64,000 nucleotides of DNA from Chryseobacterium sp. c4a (GCF_009900745.1 NZ_WXVU01000024.1:1-64000), one strand, 5' to 3'; counted from the stretch's first letter, positions 26,101 to 35,180 are shown. Made by a program: numbers and translations. Notes: a model not told the origin generated them from the sequence alone.

Positions 26101-26173
26101 TGACCCGGCTGGGATTCGAACCCAGGACCCATACATTAAAAGTGTATTGCTCTACCAGCTGAGCTACCGAGTC
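26101..26173 (-). tRNA. tRNA-Lys (TTT), second copy
   Basis: Identical to the copy at 25852-25924; identity extends a few bases to each side (about 80 bases in all). It is the first gene transcribed in the tRNA cluster. Confidence 0.97.
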
Positions 26174-26228
26174 GGCCACTTATTATAACAAGTTTTCATT
26201 TAAGTAATGTCCCTTGTTTTAAGTGGTG

Positions 26229-26257
26229 CAAAGATATAACTTTTTTCTTTATCTCAA
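26229..26257 (-). promoter_or_regulatory. promoter of the tRNA cluster
   Basis: On the minus strand TTG (26255-26257), an 18-base spacer, and TATCTTTG (26229-26236), an excellent match to the Flavobacteriia consensus. It is about 55 bases upstream of the first tRNA. Confidence 0.75.
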
Positions 26258-26289
26258 AACTTTTTCGCAAATTTGTTTAAAAAAAATTC

Positions 26290-26805
26290 ATGATAATTTC
26301 ACTAATTGGATACATGGGCAGTGGCAAATCCCACATTTCCAAAATATTAAGCGATAAAATAGATTTTAAACTCATTGATCTCGATAAAGAGATCACCAGG
26401 AAAAATAAATTAACCATTCCTGAAATTTTTGAAAAAAATGGAGAAATTTATTTTAGAAAACTGGAAAGAGAGGCTCTTGAAGAAATATTAGCTTCTGAGG
26501 AAAACGTTGTATTAAGCCTTGGAGGCGGTACTCCTGTTTACTATAATAATATGGAGATCATTAATCATAACTCCAGAAGTGTCTTTTTAAGAACTTCCGT
26601 GGGAACATTGGTGGAGAGACTTTCTAAACAAAAGGAGAAAAGACCTTTAATTGCTAATATCTCCGATGAGGATCTTCCTGAATTCATTGCCAAGCATCTA
26701 TTTGAAAGAAACCAGTTTTATAGTAAAGCTCAATTCACCGTAGGTACTGATGCCAGAGAACCTGAGGATATTGTTCAGGAAATAATAGAAAAGCTCTATC
26801 TCTAG
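26290..26805 (+). CDS. aroK: shikimate kinase AroK
   Basis: Phosphorylates shikimate with ATP in the pathway to aromatic amino acids. The 171-residue protein has a Walker A motif (GYMGSGKSHISK), the shikimate-binding DLD (LIDLDKEI), FRKLEREAL, the GGGTP loop and the lid (KEKRPLIANI). Complete. Its stop codon lies within the stem of a terminator. Confidence 0.96.
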   Translation: MIISLIGYMGSGKSHISKILSDKIDFKLIDLDKEITRKNKLTIPEIFEKNGEIYFRKLEREALEEILASEENVVLSLGGGTPVYYNNMEIINHNSRSVFLRTSVGTLVERLSKQKEKRPLIANISDEDLPEFIAKHLFERNQFYSKAQFTVGTDAREPEDIVQEIIEKLYL

Positions 26806-26816
26806 AGCTTTTTTAT
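26788..26816. terminator. terminator at the end of aroK
   Basis: A 9-bp stem AAAGCTCTA/TAGAGCTTT with a 4-base loop followed by T-runs; it includes the aroK stop codon and also precedes the convergent gene's stop, so it can serve both strands. Confidence 0.8.
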
Positions 26817-26817
26817 T

Positions 26818-27255
26818 TTAATTGTCTTCTTCGGATTCATTATCAGTTTCTCCAAAGAAATCATCCCAGTCTGTAAAGTCAGCATCAATATCGTTACCTA
26901 CATAATCATCCATATCCCTTCTGTCTTTCTTCGTAGGTCTACCTTCTCCTTTATTTCTATAATAGTCCTGAGACATTTTACGAAGTTTTAGAAGCTCATA
27001 CTGCTCCTTATCTGTGACATCCTGTATATGAAGCGGAACCAATTTTGCTCCAATTCTGCTTTTAGGAATCTGAAGTACTTTTATTTTATAATCAATTTGA
27101 TTCTTACGAACCTTAATGATATCCCCTTCTTTTACCTCCTTAGATGACTTTACGGCAGACGTTCCAATAGAAACTCTATTCTTTTTAATCTCCTCAGCTG
27201 CAATACTTCTCGTCTTATAAAAACGAATGCTCCACAAAAATTTATCTATTCTCAT
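26818..27255 (-). CDS. S4-domain RNA-binding protein (Hsp15-like)
   Basis: A 145-residue protein that begins MRIDKFLWSIRFYKTRSIA, the S4 RNA-binding fold as in Hsp15/HslR, which binds ribosomal 50S subunits carrying nascent chains. Residues about 1-60 form the S4 domain; the tail turns acidic (DMDDYVGNDIDADFTDWDDF ...). The E. coli protein is similar in length. The acidic tail differs from the basic tail of E. coli Hsp15. Convergent with aroK and divergent from the FKBP-like gene. Confidence 0.88.
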   Translation of the reverse strand: MRIDKFLWSIRFYKTRSIAAEEIKKNRVSIGTSAVKSSKEVKEGDIIKVRKNQIDYKIKVLQIPKSRIGAKLVPLHIQDVTDKEQYELLKLRKMSQDYYRNKGEGRPTKKDRRDMDDYVGNDIDADFTDWDDFFGETDNESEEDN

Positions 27256-27310
27256 ATTTTTTTATACTTTTGCCGTTATATTATTTGTAAAGTAATTAAA
27301 GTTTTTTGAA

Positions 27311-28048
27311 ATGAAAAAAATATTTTTATATATCCTTGCAGGATCTTTGAGTTTTACTGCTTGTAAAAAAGATGATGATTATGTAGTGTACAGGGAGCCG
27401 TCGGATGTCAATGTGCAGAACAACTATGATGATCAGGCCATTAAAAAGTTTATGGACGAAAATTATCTTGATGCACAAGGAAATATAAAAACTTTTAGTG
27501 CAACAGATACTGCTGATGACCACCAAAAGAAATTATCACAATTAAAACCTCAAACACTTCCATCCGGAACAATCTACATCATGAGAGATGGAGCGCAGCC
27601 TGCTCCTGGTAAAGGAAAACCAATAAATGACAATAGTGTTATCAAAATAATGGGTAAAATTAATGCTTTTGAAGCAAGGGATAACAATGGAGTTTCACAA
27701 TTTGTTTCCATCACTCCATTTTTAAATACTATAGATGGAAGTACACTTCCATCAGTTGATCCTATGTATTATTATTCAAAGGCAAGTGTAAGAGCAAAAT
27801 CTGGTAAAGATAGAAGCTATTATGAAATTGCAGGTTTCAGAGAAGCATTACAAAAATTCACTGCTTTTAGCAATATGCAAAGTGAGGATCCTTATAACCT
27901 ACAAGGAGTTATTATTGTTCCATCGAGAGCAGCATTTGCAAGAAATCCTTTCTATCCTTATTTAGGAGGAGATTACAGAAACAAAACATTTGTTATCAAT
28001 TTCCAGATATACGATAGCCGAGACAGATTAATTCCTAGTGAAGATTAA
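27311..28048 (+). CDS. lipoprotein with divergent FKBP-like C-terminal domain
   Basis: A 245-residue lipoprotein (lipobox SFTAC near residue 18, followed by KKDDD). No family is certain. The last third reads AGFREALQKF, then GVIIVPSRAAFARNPF, then a segment ending NKTFVINFQIYD, which follows the FKBP plan (G-x-EAL, IPSxLAYG, final F-x-V-x-L strand). The catalytic aromatic pocket seems poorly kept, so isomerase activity is doubtful. Similar lipoproteins in gliding Bacteroidota, such as GldI, carry an FKBP domain. A TACTTTTG box at 27265-27272 lies upstream and a terminator follows. Confidence 0.6.
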   Translation: MKKIFLYILAGSLSFTACKKDDDYVVYREPSDVNVQNNYDDQAIKKFMDENYLDAQGNIKTFSATDTADDHQKKLSQLKPQTLPSGTIYIMRDGAQPAPGKGKPINDNSVIKIMGKINAFEARDNNGVSQFVSITPFLNTIDGSTLPSVDPMYYYSKASVRAKSGKDRSYYEIAGFREALQKFTAFSNMQSEDPYNLQGVIIVPSRAAFARNPFYPYLGGDYRNKTFVINFQIYDSRDRLIPSED

Positions 28049-28054
28049 ATATAC

Positions 28055-28080
28055 ACCGCCTACAACAGGCGGTTTTTTTT
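28055..28080 (+). terminator. terminator after the FKBP-like lipoprotein
   Basis: A 7-bp GC-rich stem ACCGCCT/AGGCGGT, a 5-base loop and eight T. Confidence 0.88.
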
Positions 28081-28186
28081 ATTTATAGTCTAACTATTCT
28101 CTTACGATCACAGTTTTCATATTGTCCTTTTCAAAAGTATTCAAAAATCAGATCATCGTATTATTTCAGGAATAAATATCAACTAT

Positions 28187-28227
28187 AAAAAAATCAGATT
28201 AGAAAGGTGTTCTAATCTGATTTTTTT
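28187..28227 (-). terminator. terminator of the glutamate-synthase-like gene
   Basis: A 13-bp stem AATCAGATTAGAA/TTCTAATCTGATT with a short loop and T-runs on both strands; it is placed to stop the leftward gene 24 bases away. Confidence 0.85.
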
Positions 28228-28250
28228 ATAATAATAGCTTTAAAAGCAGC

Positions 28251-29768
28251 TTATGATCTTGCTTTTTGCTTTACATTTCCTAAAATATCCGGGAAGTAAA
28301 GGTCTGCAAGATGGTCAAATTCATCTCCTCTCATGAACATTGTAGCATCTACTTCTTCATAAGAAGTTCTTCCTGCTGCTGCAATCAGTTCATTACAAGT
28401 ATGAAGGGTATTTTTGTGGAAATGATATACTCTTTCTGCCTTATCCGTTACATCAAGCCCTTTAATAAGCATTTTGTCTTGTGTAGCGACTCCGGTAGGG
28501 CAGTTATTTGAATTACATCTTAGAGCCTGAATACAACCAAGAGAGAACATAAATCCTCTTGCATTGTTACACATATCTGCTCCCATTGCTACAGCTCTTA
28601 AAATATCTAAACTGGTAAGTACTTTACCACTGGCAATAACTCTTAATTTGTTTCTTAGGTTATAATTATTAAGGGTTCTATTAACAAATATCAAAGCCGG
28701 TTCTAAAGGCATCCCTACTCCATCTGAGAATTCCGGTGGTGCAGCACCTGTTCCTCCTTCTGCCCCATCAATAGTGATAAAGTCAGGATAGATTTTCAGT
28801 ACATTCATTTGTACGCAAATATCTTCAAATTCTTTAGTATCCCCAATACACAGTTTAAACCCTACTGGTTTTCCACCTGAAAGCTCTCTTAATTCCTGTA
28901 CAAACCTCAACAATCCGGCAGCATTGGAAAAAGCGGTGTGTGATGGTGGAGAAATAATGGTCATTCCTGGTTTTACGTGACGGATTGCAGCAATTTCCGG
29001 TGTATTTTTCACTCCCGGAAGTACTCCTCCGTGTCCTGGTTTTGCACCCTGAGATAGTTTGATCTCAACCATTTTCACATTAGGGAGTGTTGCATATTTT
29101 GTGAATAATTCCGGGTTAAATTTCCCTTCTTCATCTCGGCATCCAAAATATCCGGTACCAATCTGCCAACATAAGTCTCCTCCTTCTAAGTGGTGAGGAG
29201 AAATACCTCCTTCTCCTGTATTATGGAAGAAATTTCCTTTTTTCGCACCTCTGTTCAGTGAAATCTGTGCTCTGTCACTTAATGCTCCAAAACTCATTGC
29301 TGAAATATTAAACAAGGAAGCATGGTATGGTTGTGTACACTGCTCCCCTCCTACCCAAACTCTTGGAAGTTCTTCTGATGGAGATTTTGCATAAATAGAA
29401 TGTTTAATTCCTTCATATTTTCTGTGATTAACTTCCAGTTGTGTTCCAAAAGCTACAGTATCACTAAGATTTTTGGCACGTCTGTATACTGCAGAACGCT
29501 GATTTCTTGGGAAAGGTTTCCCGTCGGTTTCCCTTTCGATGAAATACTGCTGCATTTCGGGTGAAATACTCTCAAAAAAGTACCTGAAGTATCCTAATAC
29601 CGGAAAGTTCCTCAGAATAGCATGTTTTGATTGATAAGCATTGTAAACACCCAATGCATAAATAGCGGATAACAATGTTGGTATCCAATAGTGCGCTCTG
29701 ATCAGAAGTGCTACAATCCAGGTAGCAGCTACTAATACAATTCCCCAAGATAAAAACTTATCTCTCAT
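28251..29768 (-). CDS. membrane-anchored FMN-binding glutamate synthase-like protein
   Basis: A 505-residue protein with two N-terminal membrane segments (WGIVLVAATWIVALLIRAHY, WIPTLLSAIYALGVYNA) and a glutamate synthase central/FMN domain: SAMSFGALSDRAQISLNRGA, NTGEGGISPHH, KLSQGAKPGHGGVLPG, TIDGAEGGTGAAP and GADMCNNARGFMFSLGCIQA. Cys412, Cys418 and Cys423 (C-x5-C-x4-C) match the 3Fe-4S ligands of GltS. The glutaminase and C-terminal GXGXG domains of full GltB are absent. It may use an iron-sulfur/FMN centre in glutamate or another amine conversion; the real reaction is unknown for these short forms. Confidence 0.88.
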   Translation of the reverse strand: MRDKFLSWGIVLVAATWIVALLIRAHYWIPTLLSAIYALGVYNAYQSKHAILRNFPVLGYFRYFFESISPEMQQYFIERETDGKPFPRNQRSAVYRRAKNLSDTVAFGTQLEVNHRKYEGIKHSIYAKSPSEELPRVWVGGEQCTQPYHASLFNISAMSFGALSDRAQISLNRGAKKGNFFHNTGEGGISPHHLEGGDLCWQIGTGYFGCRDEEGKFNPELFTKYATLPNVKMVEIKLSQGAKPGHGGVLPGVKNTPEIAAIRHVKPGMTIISPPSHTAFSNAAGLLRFVQELRELSGGKPVGFKLCIGDTKEFEDICVQMNVLKIYPDFITIDGAEGGTGAAPPEFSDGVGMPLEPALIFVNRTLNNYNLRNKLRVIASGKVLTSLDILRAVAMGADMCNNARGFMFSLGCIQALRCNSNNCPTGVATQDKMLIKGLDVTDKAERVYHFHKNTLHTCNELIAAAGRTSYEEVDATMFMRGDEFDHLADLYFPDILGNVKQKARS

Positions 29769-29822
29769 GAATGTAGTATTTAAAAGTTTAAAAATAAATT
29801 TAGTGGAAATTTTGCAAAGAGC

Positions 29823-31169
29823 CTATGCTTTTGCTAAAAAATTTTGGTAGGAAGATTGCACTGAGACCGTGCCATCTGACAGGATTTTTTCTAAATTTAG
29901 AAATTCGATTTGATTTACTGATGCAGGATCAAAGTCTTTCTGGACTCTCACATAGTTTTCTGTGAAGCCAAACATTTTCCCGTCTTTATTTTCATGCTCC
30001 CAAAGTACAGGAAGCGTTTTTCCAAGTTGAGTCTGATAAAATGCCATCTTTTTCTTTTCAGAAAGGATTCTAAGCATTTTATTACGTTTTTTTCTTTCCG
30101 CTACCGGAACTACTCCGTCCATTCCTGCAGCTTCTGTATTTTCTCTTTCAGAATAAGTAAATACGTGAAGATAAGTAATGGGAAGTTCGTTAAGGAAATT
30201 ATAGGTTTCCATAAATAACTCCTCTGTTTCACCCGGGAATCCTACAATTACATCTACACCAATAGCAGCGTCAGGCATTACCTCACGGATTTTGTTGACT
30301 CTGTCGTTGTATAATTTGGTCAGATAACGACGCTTCATTTTTTTCAACAAATCATCACTTCCTGATTGTAACGGAATATGGAAATGCGGAACAAAGCTTC
30401 TGCTTTTAGAAACCAATTCTATACTTTCATCCTTTAACAGGTTAGGTTCAATAGAAGAAATACGAATTCTTTCAATTCCTTCTACTTTATCCAATTCTGA
30501 AATAAGATCCAGGAAAGTATGTTCATGTCTTTTGTTTCCAAATTCACCTTTACCATAATCCCCGATATTTACTCCGGTAAGAACAATTTCTTTAATGTCT
30601 TTTCCTGCAATTTCAGTAGCATTTCTAAGAACATTTTCGATAGTGTCCGAACGAGAGATTCCTCTTGCCAATGGAATAGTACAGTAAGTACATTTGTAAT
30701 CACATCCATCCTGAACTTTCAGGAATGCTCTTGTTCTGTCACCAATTGAATAACTTCCGATAAAGAAATCGGTTTCTTCAATCTCACATGAATGAACGAT
30801 TCCTTCATTGTCTGATTTCTCTAAATCATCGAGGTAGCTTAGAATATTAAATTTTTCTTTAGCTCCTAAAACAAGATCTACTCCTTCAATCTGGGAAATT
30901 TCTTCAGGCTTCAATTGTGCATAACAGCCAACAATAACTACCAATCCATCAGGATTAGCTTTCATTGCTCTCTTTACGTGAAGTTTACATTCACGATCTG
31001 CATTTTCAGTAACTGAACAGGTGTTGATTACATACACATTAGCCTTCTCATCAAAGCTCACCTTATCATAACCTGCATCTGTTAATTGACGGGCAATAGT
31101 AGATGTTTCTGCAAAATTTAATTTGCAGCCAAGTGTATGATACGCGGCAGTTCTTTGAAAAGTAGACAT
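29823..31169 (-). CDS. mtaB: tRNA t6A37 methylthiotransferase MtaB
   Basis: A radical-SAM enzyme of 448 residues that adds a methylthio group to t6A37 in tRNAs reading ANN codons. The N-terminal UPF0004 domain keeps three Cys (TLGCKLN, NTCSVTENAD, VVGCYAQ). The radical SAM cluster is DGCDYKCTYCTIPLARG (C-x3-C-x2-C), followed by GFPGETEELF and a C-terminal TRAM-like domain. tRNA-Lys(TTT), present in this window, is a known substrate type. A well-formed promoter is upstream. Confidence 0.95.
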   Translation of the reverse strand: MSTFQRTAAYHTLGCKLNFAETSTIARQLTDAGYDKVSFDEKANVYVINTCSVTENADRECKLHVKRAMKANPDGLVVIVGCYAQLKPEEISQIEGVDLVLGAKEKFNILSYLDDLEKSDNEGIVHSCEIEETDFFIGSYSIGDRTRAFLKVQDGCDYKCTYCTIPLARGISRSDTIENVLRNATEIAGKDIKEIVLTGVNIGDYGKGEFGNKRHEHTFLDLISELDKVEGIERIRISSIEPNLLKDESIELVSKSRSFVPHFHIPLQSGSDDLLKKMKRRYLTKLYNDRVNKIREVMPDAAIGVDVIVGFPGETEELFMETYNFLNELPITYLHVFTYSERENTEAAGMDGVVPVAERKKRNKMLRILSEKKKMAFYQTQLGKTLPVLWEHENKDGKMFGFTENYVRVQKDFDPASVNQIEFLNLEKILSDGTVSVQSSYQNFLAKA

Positions 31170-31194
31170 GTGTTACTTCTGATTTTTATGGGTG

Positions 31195-31223
31195 CAAAGA
31201 TAGTAATTTTAATAATAATCCAA
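31195..31223 (-). promoter_or_regulatory. promoter of mtaB
   Basis: On the minus strand TTG (31221-31223), an 18-base spacer and TATCTTTG (31195-31202), about 25 bases upstream of the ATG. The -7 box and following GCACC match the tRNA promoter at 26229. Confidence 0.72.
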
Positions 31224-31235
31224 GATTGATTCAGT

Positions 31236-31826
31236 CTATTGTTTATATTCGTCTCTTACTTCAGGGCTGTTTTGAAAGCATACAGGTGATGAATTAGCAT
31301 CTTGATCTGCTCCTGAAAACTTGTTTTTCATTTCAGTATTAAATTCCTGAGATTTGTTTCTGGCAATAGAAAGGGTGTTCCAATCTTGATTTTTGATCAT
31401 TTTAGCGATATACACAATCTGTCCGATATGATATGGATAATGGGCCAGTTGCCTGAAAATAGCATCCATTACAGTATGTCCTTCTCCTCTGATATAGATT
31501 GTAGAATAAAGATTTTCTTCATTCACCTGATCTAAGGCTTCAAAAAAACATTTCCAGCCTTTTTCCCAAAATTCAAGAACTTCCTCTTTGGTTTTAAAAG
31601 TATTTACAAATTCTTCATCTCGGTGTCGCCAGGATTTTTCACCATCTTCGGTAAGAAAATTAGTCCATCTTGACAACATATTTCCTGCAAGATGATGCAC
31701 AATAACTGCAATAGAATTACTTTCTTCATTATACTGCCAGAAAATCTGCTCATCAGATAACTGTTTAAATGATTTATCCCCAAGAGATTTATAGTACTCA
31801 AAGCGCTTTACAAACAGTTCTTTCAT
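31236..31826 (-). CDS. DinB-like / DUF1572 family protein
   Basis: About 196 residues, mostly helical, of the DinB-like four-helix family: KELFVKRFEYYKSLGDKSF, AVIVHHLAGNMLSRWTNFL and LAHYPYHIGQIVYIAKM. The His pairs (HHLAG, HYPYHIGQ) fit the metal site of the family. Function unknown; some relatives are thiol transferases. An upstream Met at 31874 would overlap a terminator hairpin, so the ATG at 31826 is preferred. Confidence 0.8.
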   Translation of the reverse strand: MKELFVKRFEYYKSLGDKSFKQLSDEQIFWQYNEESNSIAVIVHHLAGNMLSRWTNFLTEDGEKSWRHRDEEFVNTFKTKEEVLEFWEKGWKCFFEALDQVNEENLYSTIYIRGEGHTVMDAIFRQLAHYPYHIGQIVYIAKMIKNQDWNTLSIARNKSQEFNTEMKNKFSGADQDANSSPVCFQNSPEVRDEYKQ

Positions 31827-31865
31827 TCTTTCTATTTTAATGACTAATGTAAAAAAATCAAAAGG

Positions 31866-31893
31866 AAAAACCACCTCATCCGAAGTGGTTTTA
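31866..31893 (-). terminator. terminator after the T9SS type B protein gene
   Basis: On the minus strand a 10-bp stem AAACCACTTC/GAGGTGGTTT (one mismatch-tolerant G-T) with loop GGAT, followed by TTCCTTTTGATTTTTTT. Confidence 0.75.
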
Positions 31894-31921
31894 TCTATCT
31901 ATTTTATTTATAATACTAAGA

Positions 31922-34021
31922 TTATTCCCGATTTTTAACCAGGACCCAACCTGTAAACTTAACAGGGGTATTTTTTTTGTCATTCTCATTCCACAAGACA
32001 GAATACCAATAGGTTCCGCTAGGTACTTTTCTTCCTGCTATTGTTCCATCCCATTTATATCCATTGAGTTGATCAGCCTGATGAATTTTGGTTCCGTATC
32101 GGTCAAAAATATTAATAACGAGATTTTTCTTACCGGCTAATGCTGAATAATCAATCACATCATTCACTCCATCAGCATTTGGTGTGATTACATTGATCAA
32201 ATTGGGAACTACAACTTCCACAACTATTGGGTCACAATTATAAGTATCTTTTACAAATATCTTGTATACTCCTCTTGAAAGATTGGTAAAGGTATTAGAG
32301 TCTTGCCATACCAGCTTATCCAATGAGTATTGATAAGACGGGTTACCTCCTATTACGGATACAGCTACAGTAGTATTGGTAATCTCAATATCAGAAATAA
32401 CAGGCTGTTCAGCTGGTATTACTTTTACCGTTTGTTTGGTAAAACAATCTCCGGTTTTAAGCTTCACCCAATATTCCCCCACTCCAACATTTACAGTTCG
32501 GGTAGTTGCTCCTGTACTCCATTGATAACTTTTGAATCCCGGCCCTGCGTCTAAAGTAGTTTTGTTTTCTACACAAATGGTTTTATCTTTAAGTACATCA
32601 GAATACGTTGGAGGAGTCACTATTAAAGTTACTTTTACCACAGCATAGCAGCCTCTGGCATTGGTAACCCTTACATACACCACTCCATTAGGTGCAATAT
32701 AAGTCATCGGATTCAGGATTTCATTAGTCAGATGAATTGCATCAGTTTCAGACGGATAATATTTTTTAGTATTGTCTGGAGTGGTTACCGGAGCGTTTGC
32801 AAGGTTAAAAGATCCTGTACTTGGATTAGATTCTATGAAACATTCGGTAAGCGGAGTATCTTTGGCAATAACTACCGGATGAAATTTTAAGGTAATCTTT
32901 GCAATTCCCATACAACCGTATTCAGAAATCACTTTTACATACACACTTCCTTCCGCAGAGGTAAATGCATTCGGGTTGGTGATTTCATTAATTCCTGCAT
33001 TAAGATCGAACATACTGCTATAGTATTTTTTCGAAACATTAGTAGCTGCTATGATATCAGCTGTTGTCAGATCAAAAAGGGCTACTCCTGCATTATTATT
33101 GTTACACTCTGTTAATGTTACATCTTTTACAGTAATGGCACCATTTCTAAATTTAAATTTTCCCGTTTGTTTACATTTATTGAGTGGGCTGTTTGGATTG
33201 GTAGGGTCTGTATAACTTATACTATAATAATAAACGGTTGTAGTATTTACTGATAAAGGAGTCGTGATAGGATTATTTACCGTTAATGCATCATTGGCAT
33301 TGGTATGATAACTTACACTAAAACCAGGATTTCCATTAACAATTCCTGCTGATAATGTTGTAAAGTTAAAAACAACAGGACTTCCACAAATAATAACTTC
33401 TCTTGGATCAGCAGGGTTAGCCGCCTGAACCCCTGGCGGAATGAAAGGATTAGGCTGAATAGCCGGATCTGTAAATGGTGATGCTAAGGTTGCAGTTCCA
33501 CCCCATGTTAATGAAAAAGGAGCAGTTGTACTACTTGTACTACTCACCCAGTTATCAATAAACAGGTAATAGGTTTGCCCTGGCAAAACATCCAAATACC
33601 GACAATAAGGAGTTGATGACCCTCCTATTGCATTGGTAATGGTACTCGTCATATTTAATCCGGTAGCAGCTCCAACTCCAACAACCGTTGCAGCATTACA
33701 ACGTATAGCAGAGCCCAGGCTTCCGCAATTCACGTTAGGGCCAAATATAGCCCAGTCATAATCAGCATCGGGATTAGTAGGAACAAGATTAAATGTAAGA
33801 GTACCTCCTGTGGCTATGGTAATCTTATACCAAATCGAATTATGTTCTCCTGAATCATCTATACAGTTTCCGGAATTTACCATTTCTTTGACATTACCAT
33901 ATCCTGTAGGGCTGTAAGTAATATCTGAATTTCCGCAAACAGCCAATGCCGTTGCACAATCTGCCTGAGAGTATAAAAAATGGGAAATGTATAAAAAAGT
34001 AAATAGTAAAATTTTTCTCAT
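31922..34021 (-). CDS. secreted adhesin-like protein with type B T9SS sorting domain
   Basis: About 699 residues: signal peptide (MRKILLFTFLYISHFLYSQA), an N-terminal beta domain with paired Cys (CATALAVCGNSDITYSPTGY), several Ig/PKD-like repeats, each near a DVTLTECN or DTPLTECF motif, and a C-terminal gliding-motility-type (type B, CHU_C) tail: NVITPNADGVNDVID, IFDRYGTKIHQ, WDGTIAGRKVPSGTYWYSVL and the final GWVLVKNRE. The T9SS exports it to the surface; type B cargos such as SprB usually need SprF-like partners, and none is adjacent. The start is placed at the Met beginning the signal peptide; an upstream Met at 34078 adds 19 polar residues. Confidence 0.9.
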   Translation of the reverse strand: MRKILLFTFLYISHFLYSQADCATALAVCGNSDITYSPTGYGNVKEMVNSGNCIDDSGEHNSIWYKITIATGGTLTFNLVPTNPDADYDWAIFGPNVNCGSLGSAIRCNAATVVGVGAATGLNMTSTITNAIGGSSTPYCRYLDVLPGQTYYLFIDNWVSSTSSTTAPFSLTWGGTATLASPFTDPAIQPNPFIPPGVQAANPADPREVIICGSPVVFNFTTLSAGIVNGNPGFSVSYHTNANDALTVNNPITTPLSVNTTTVYYYSISYTDPTNPNSPLNKCKQTGKFKFRNGAITVKDVTLTECNNNNAGVALFDLTTADIIAATNVSKKYYSSMFDLNAGINEITNPNAFTSAEGSVYVKVISEYGCMGIAKITLKFHPVVIAKDTPLTECFIESNPSTGSFNLANAPVTTPDNTKKYYPSETDAIHLTNEILNPMTYIAPNGVVYVRVTNARGCYAVVKVTLIVTPPTYSDVLKDKTICVENKTTLDAGPGFKSYQWSTGATTRTVNVGVGEYWVKLKTGDCFTKQTVKVIPAEQPVISDIEITNTTVAVSVIGGNPSYQYSLDKLVWQDSNTFTNLSRGVYKIFVKDTYNCDPIVVEVVVPNLINVITPNADGVNDVIDYSALAGKKNLVINIFDRYGTKIHQADQLNGYKWDGTIAGRKVPSGTYWYSVLWNENDKKNTPVKFTGWVLVKNRE

Positions 34022-34181
34022 AGATATATTTGTTTTTATGGTTAAGTCATTTTGAGTCAGACAAATACTCAAACCCAATCAAATATACCTATTATTTAAT
34101 TACAAATAAACAAAATCAAATAATTTTTACGATATCTAAAACAAATGACGTAATAGATTAAAAAATCAATATAAAAATCTA

Positions 34182-34979
34182 TTATTTAATACTTGTAATA
34201 TTTCCACAAAGATTTTCAAGATGAAAAATTTTATGGAAAGGACTTTTTACTTCTTTCAAGTGTTCTTTATCCTGAATAAATGTATATCGTGATGCGATAG
34301 AATTCATATCAGAAACAATCACCAGCCAGCATTCGTCTACAGAACTATCATAATAAGGGAATTTTTCATTTTTCTTTTCGATGAGCTCAAGAATTTTATC
34401 AGAGCACAGCTCATCAAAAAGATTCATACTATATTCATGAGTAATAAAAACATTTCTTCGGTGAAAAGATTTCCTCAAGCTTTTCACGCAGCCTATTCCT
34501 TTATTCTTCTTAATGCTTTTATAAATATTAATAATATTTTCCTCCTGTTCTTCCAGGTTATCAAACTTTATATTAGGGTGAAATTCTAAAAAATAAACAC
34601 CACGATATTTCGTAGTGTCTTCTTGTTCTAATAATATTTCTGCTTGACGGAACATTTTATTCAATGTACTTTCTACTTTTTTCATTTCAAGATGATTGAT
34701 CACCTCGGTCAATTCTATTCCGATTTTTTTGTCGTTCAGTTTTGCGATAAAGTCGGGACTTTCGCAGGTAAGGTTTTCAAATTTCACATCGGGAAAATGA
34801 TGCATAAAAGAATTGAGTAGAAGGATCTCGGACTTCTTTCGGTATTTTTCACGGTCGTGAAGCGGAGATTCATCTATGGTACGGTGATACTTTTCTATGG
34901 GCTTTTTTTTCAAATGCCGATTCAGATAATACAAACTCAGATTCTTAATCAAATCTTCATCAGAAAACGTCTTTTTCAT
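34182..34979 (-). CDS. uncharacterised protein, possible PD-(D/E)xK-like nuclease
   Basis: A 265-residue cytoplasmic protein without a known family. Residues about 75-95 read ESPDFIAKLNDKKIGIELTE, a pattern (PD...ExT) that resembles the core of PD-(D/E)xK nucleases in which the usual Lys is Thr. A basic N-terminus (NRHLKKKPIEKYHR) precedes it and the C-terminal half has mixed strands (ECWLVIVSDMNS). It stands alone between two unrelated genes and faces the phosphorylase gene divergently. Antiphage or restriction roles are possible but unproven. Confidence 0.5.
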   Translation of the reverse strand: MKKTFSDEDLIKNLSLYYLNRHLKKKPIEKYHRTIDESPLHDREKYRKKSEILLLNSFMHHFPDVKFENLTCESPDFIAKLNDKKIGIELTEVINHLEMKKVESTLNKMFRQAEILLEQEDTTKYRGVYFLEFHPNIKFDNLEEQEENIINIYKSIKKNKGIGCVKSLRKSFHRRNVFITHEYSMNLFDELCSDKILELIEKKNEKFPYYDSSVDECWLVIVSDMNSIASRYTFIQDKEHLKEVKSPFHKIFHLENLCGNITSIK

Positions 34980-35180
34980 GTGTGATTTTTTTATTTAATT
35001 AGACACATGTAGCCATTGGCTTTCATCATTAAAAGTTTTTGATAATCAAAAATTTACACTCTTAAAGATAAGTAAAAAAACTATTCAATGCTTACTTTTA
35101 AAATTAATTTATCGATTAATTAATGTAAAGTTTATTTTCATTATTAATACCTTTGTCTTTTCAAACACAAACAGCATTCT

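Noticed and set aside
25851-26179. Repeat pair that could be mistaken for a CRISPR-like array
   Set aside because: The repeats are two tRNA-Lys genes with a tRNA-Leu between; no further copies, no cas genes.
31827-31874. Upstream Met extending the DinB-like protein
   Set aside because: It would run into the terminator hairpin of the preceding gene.
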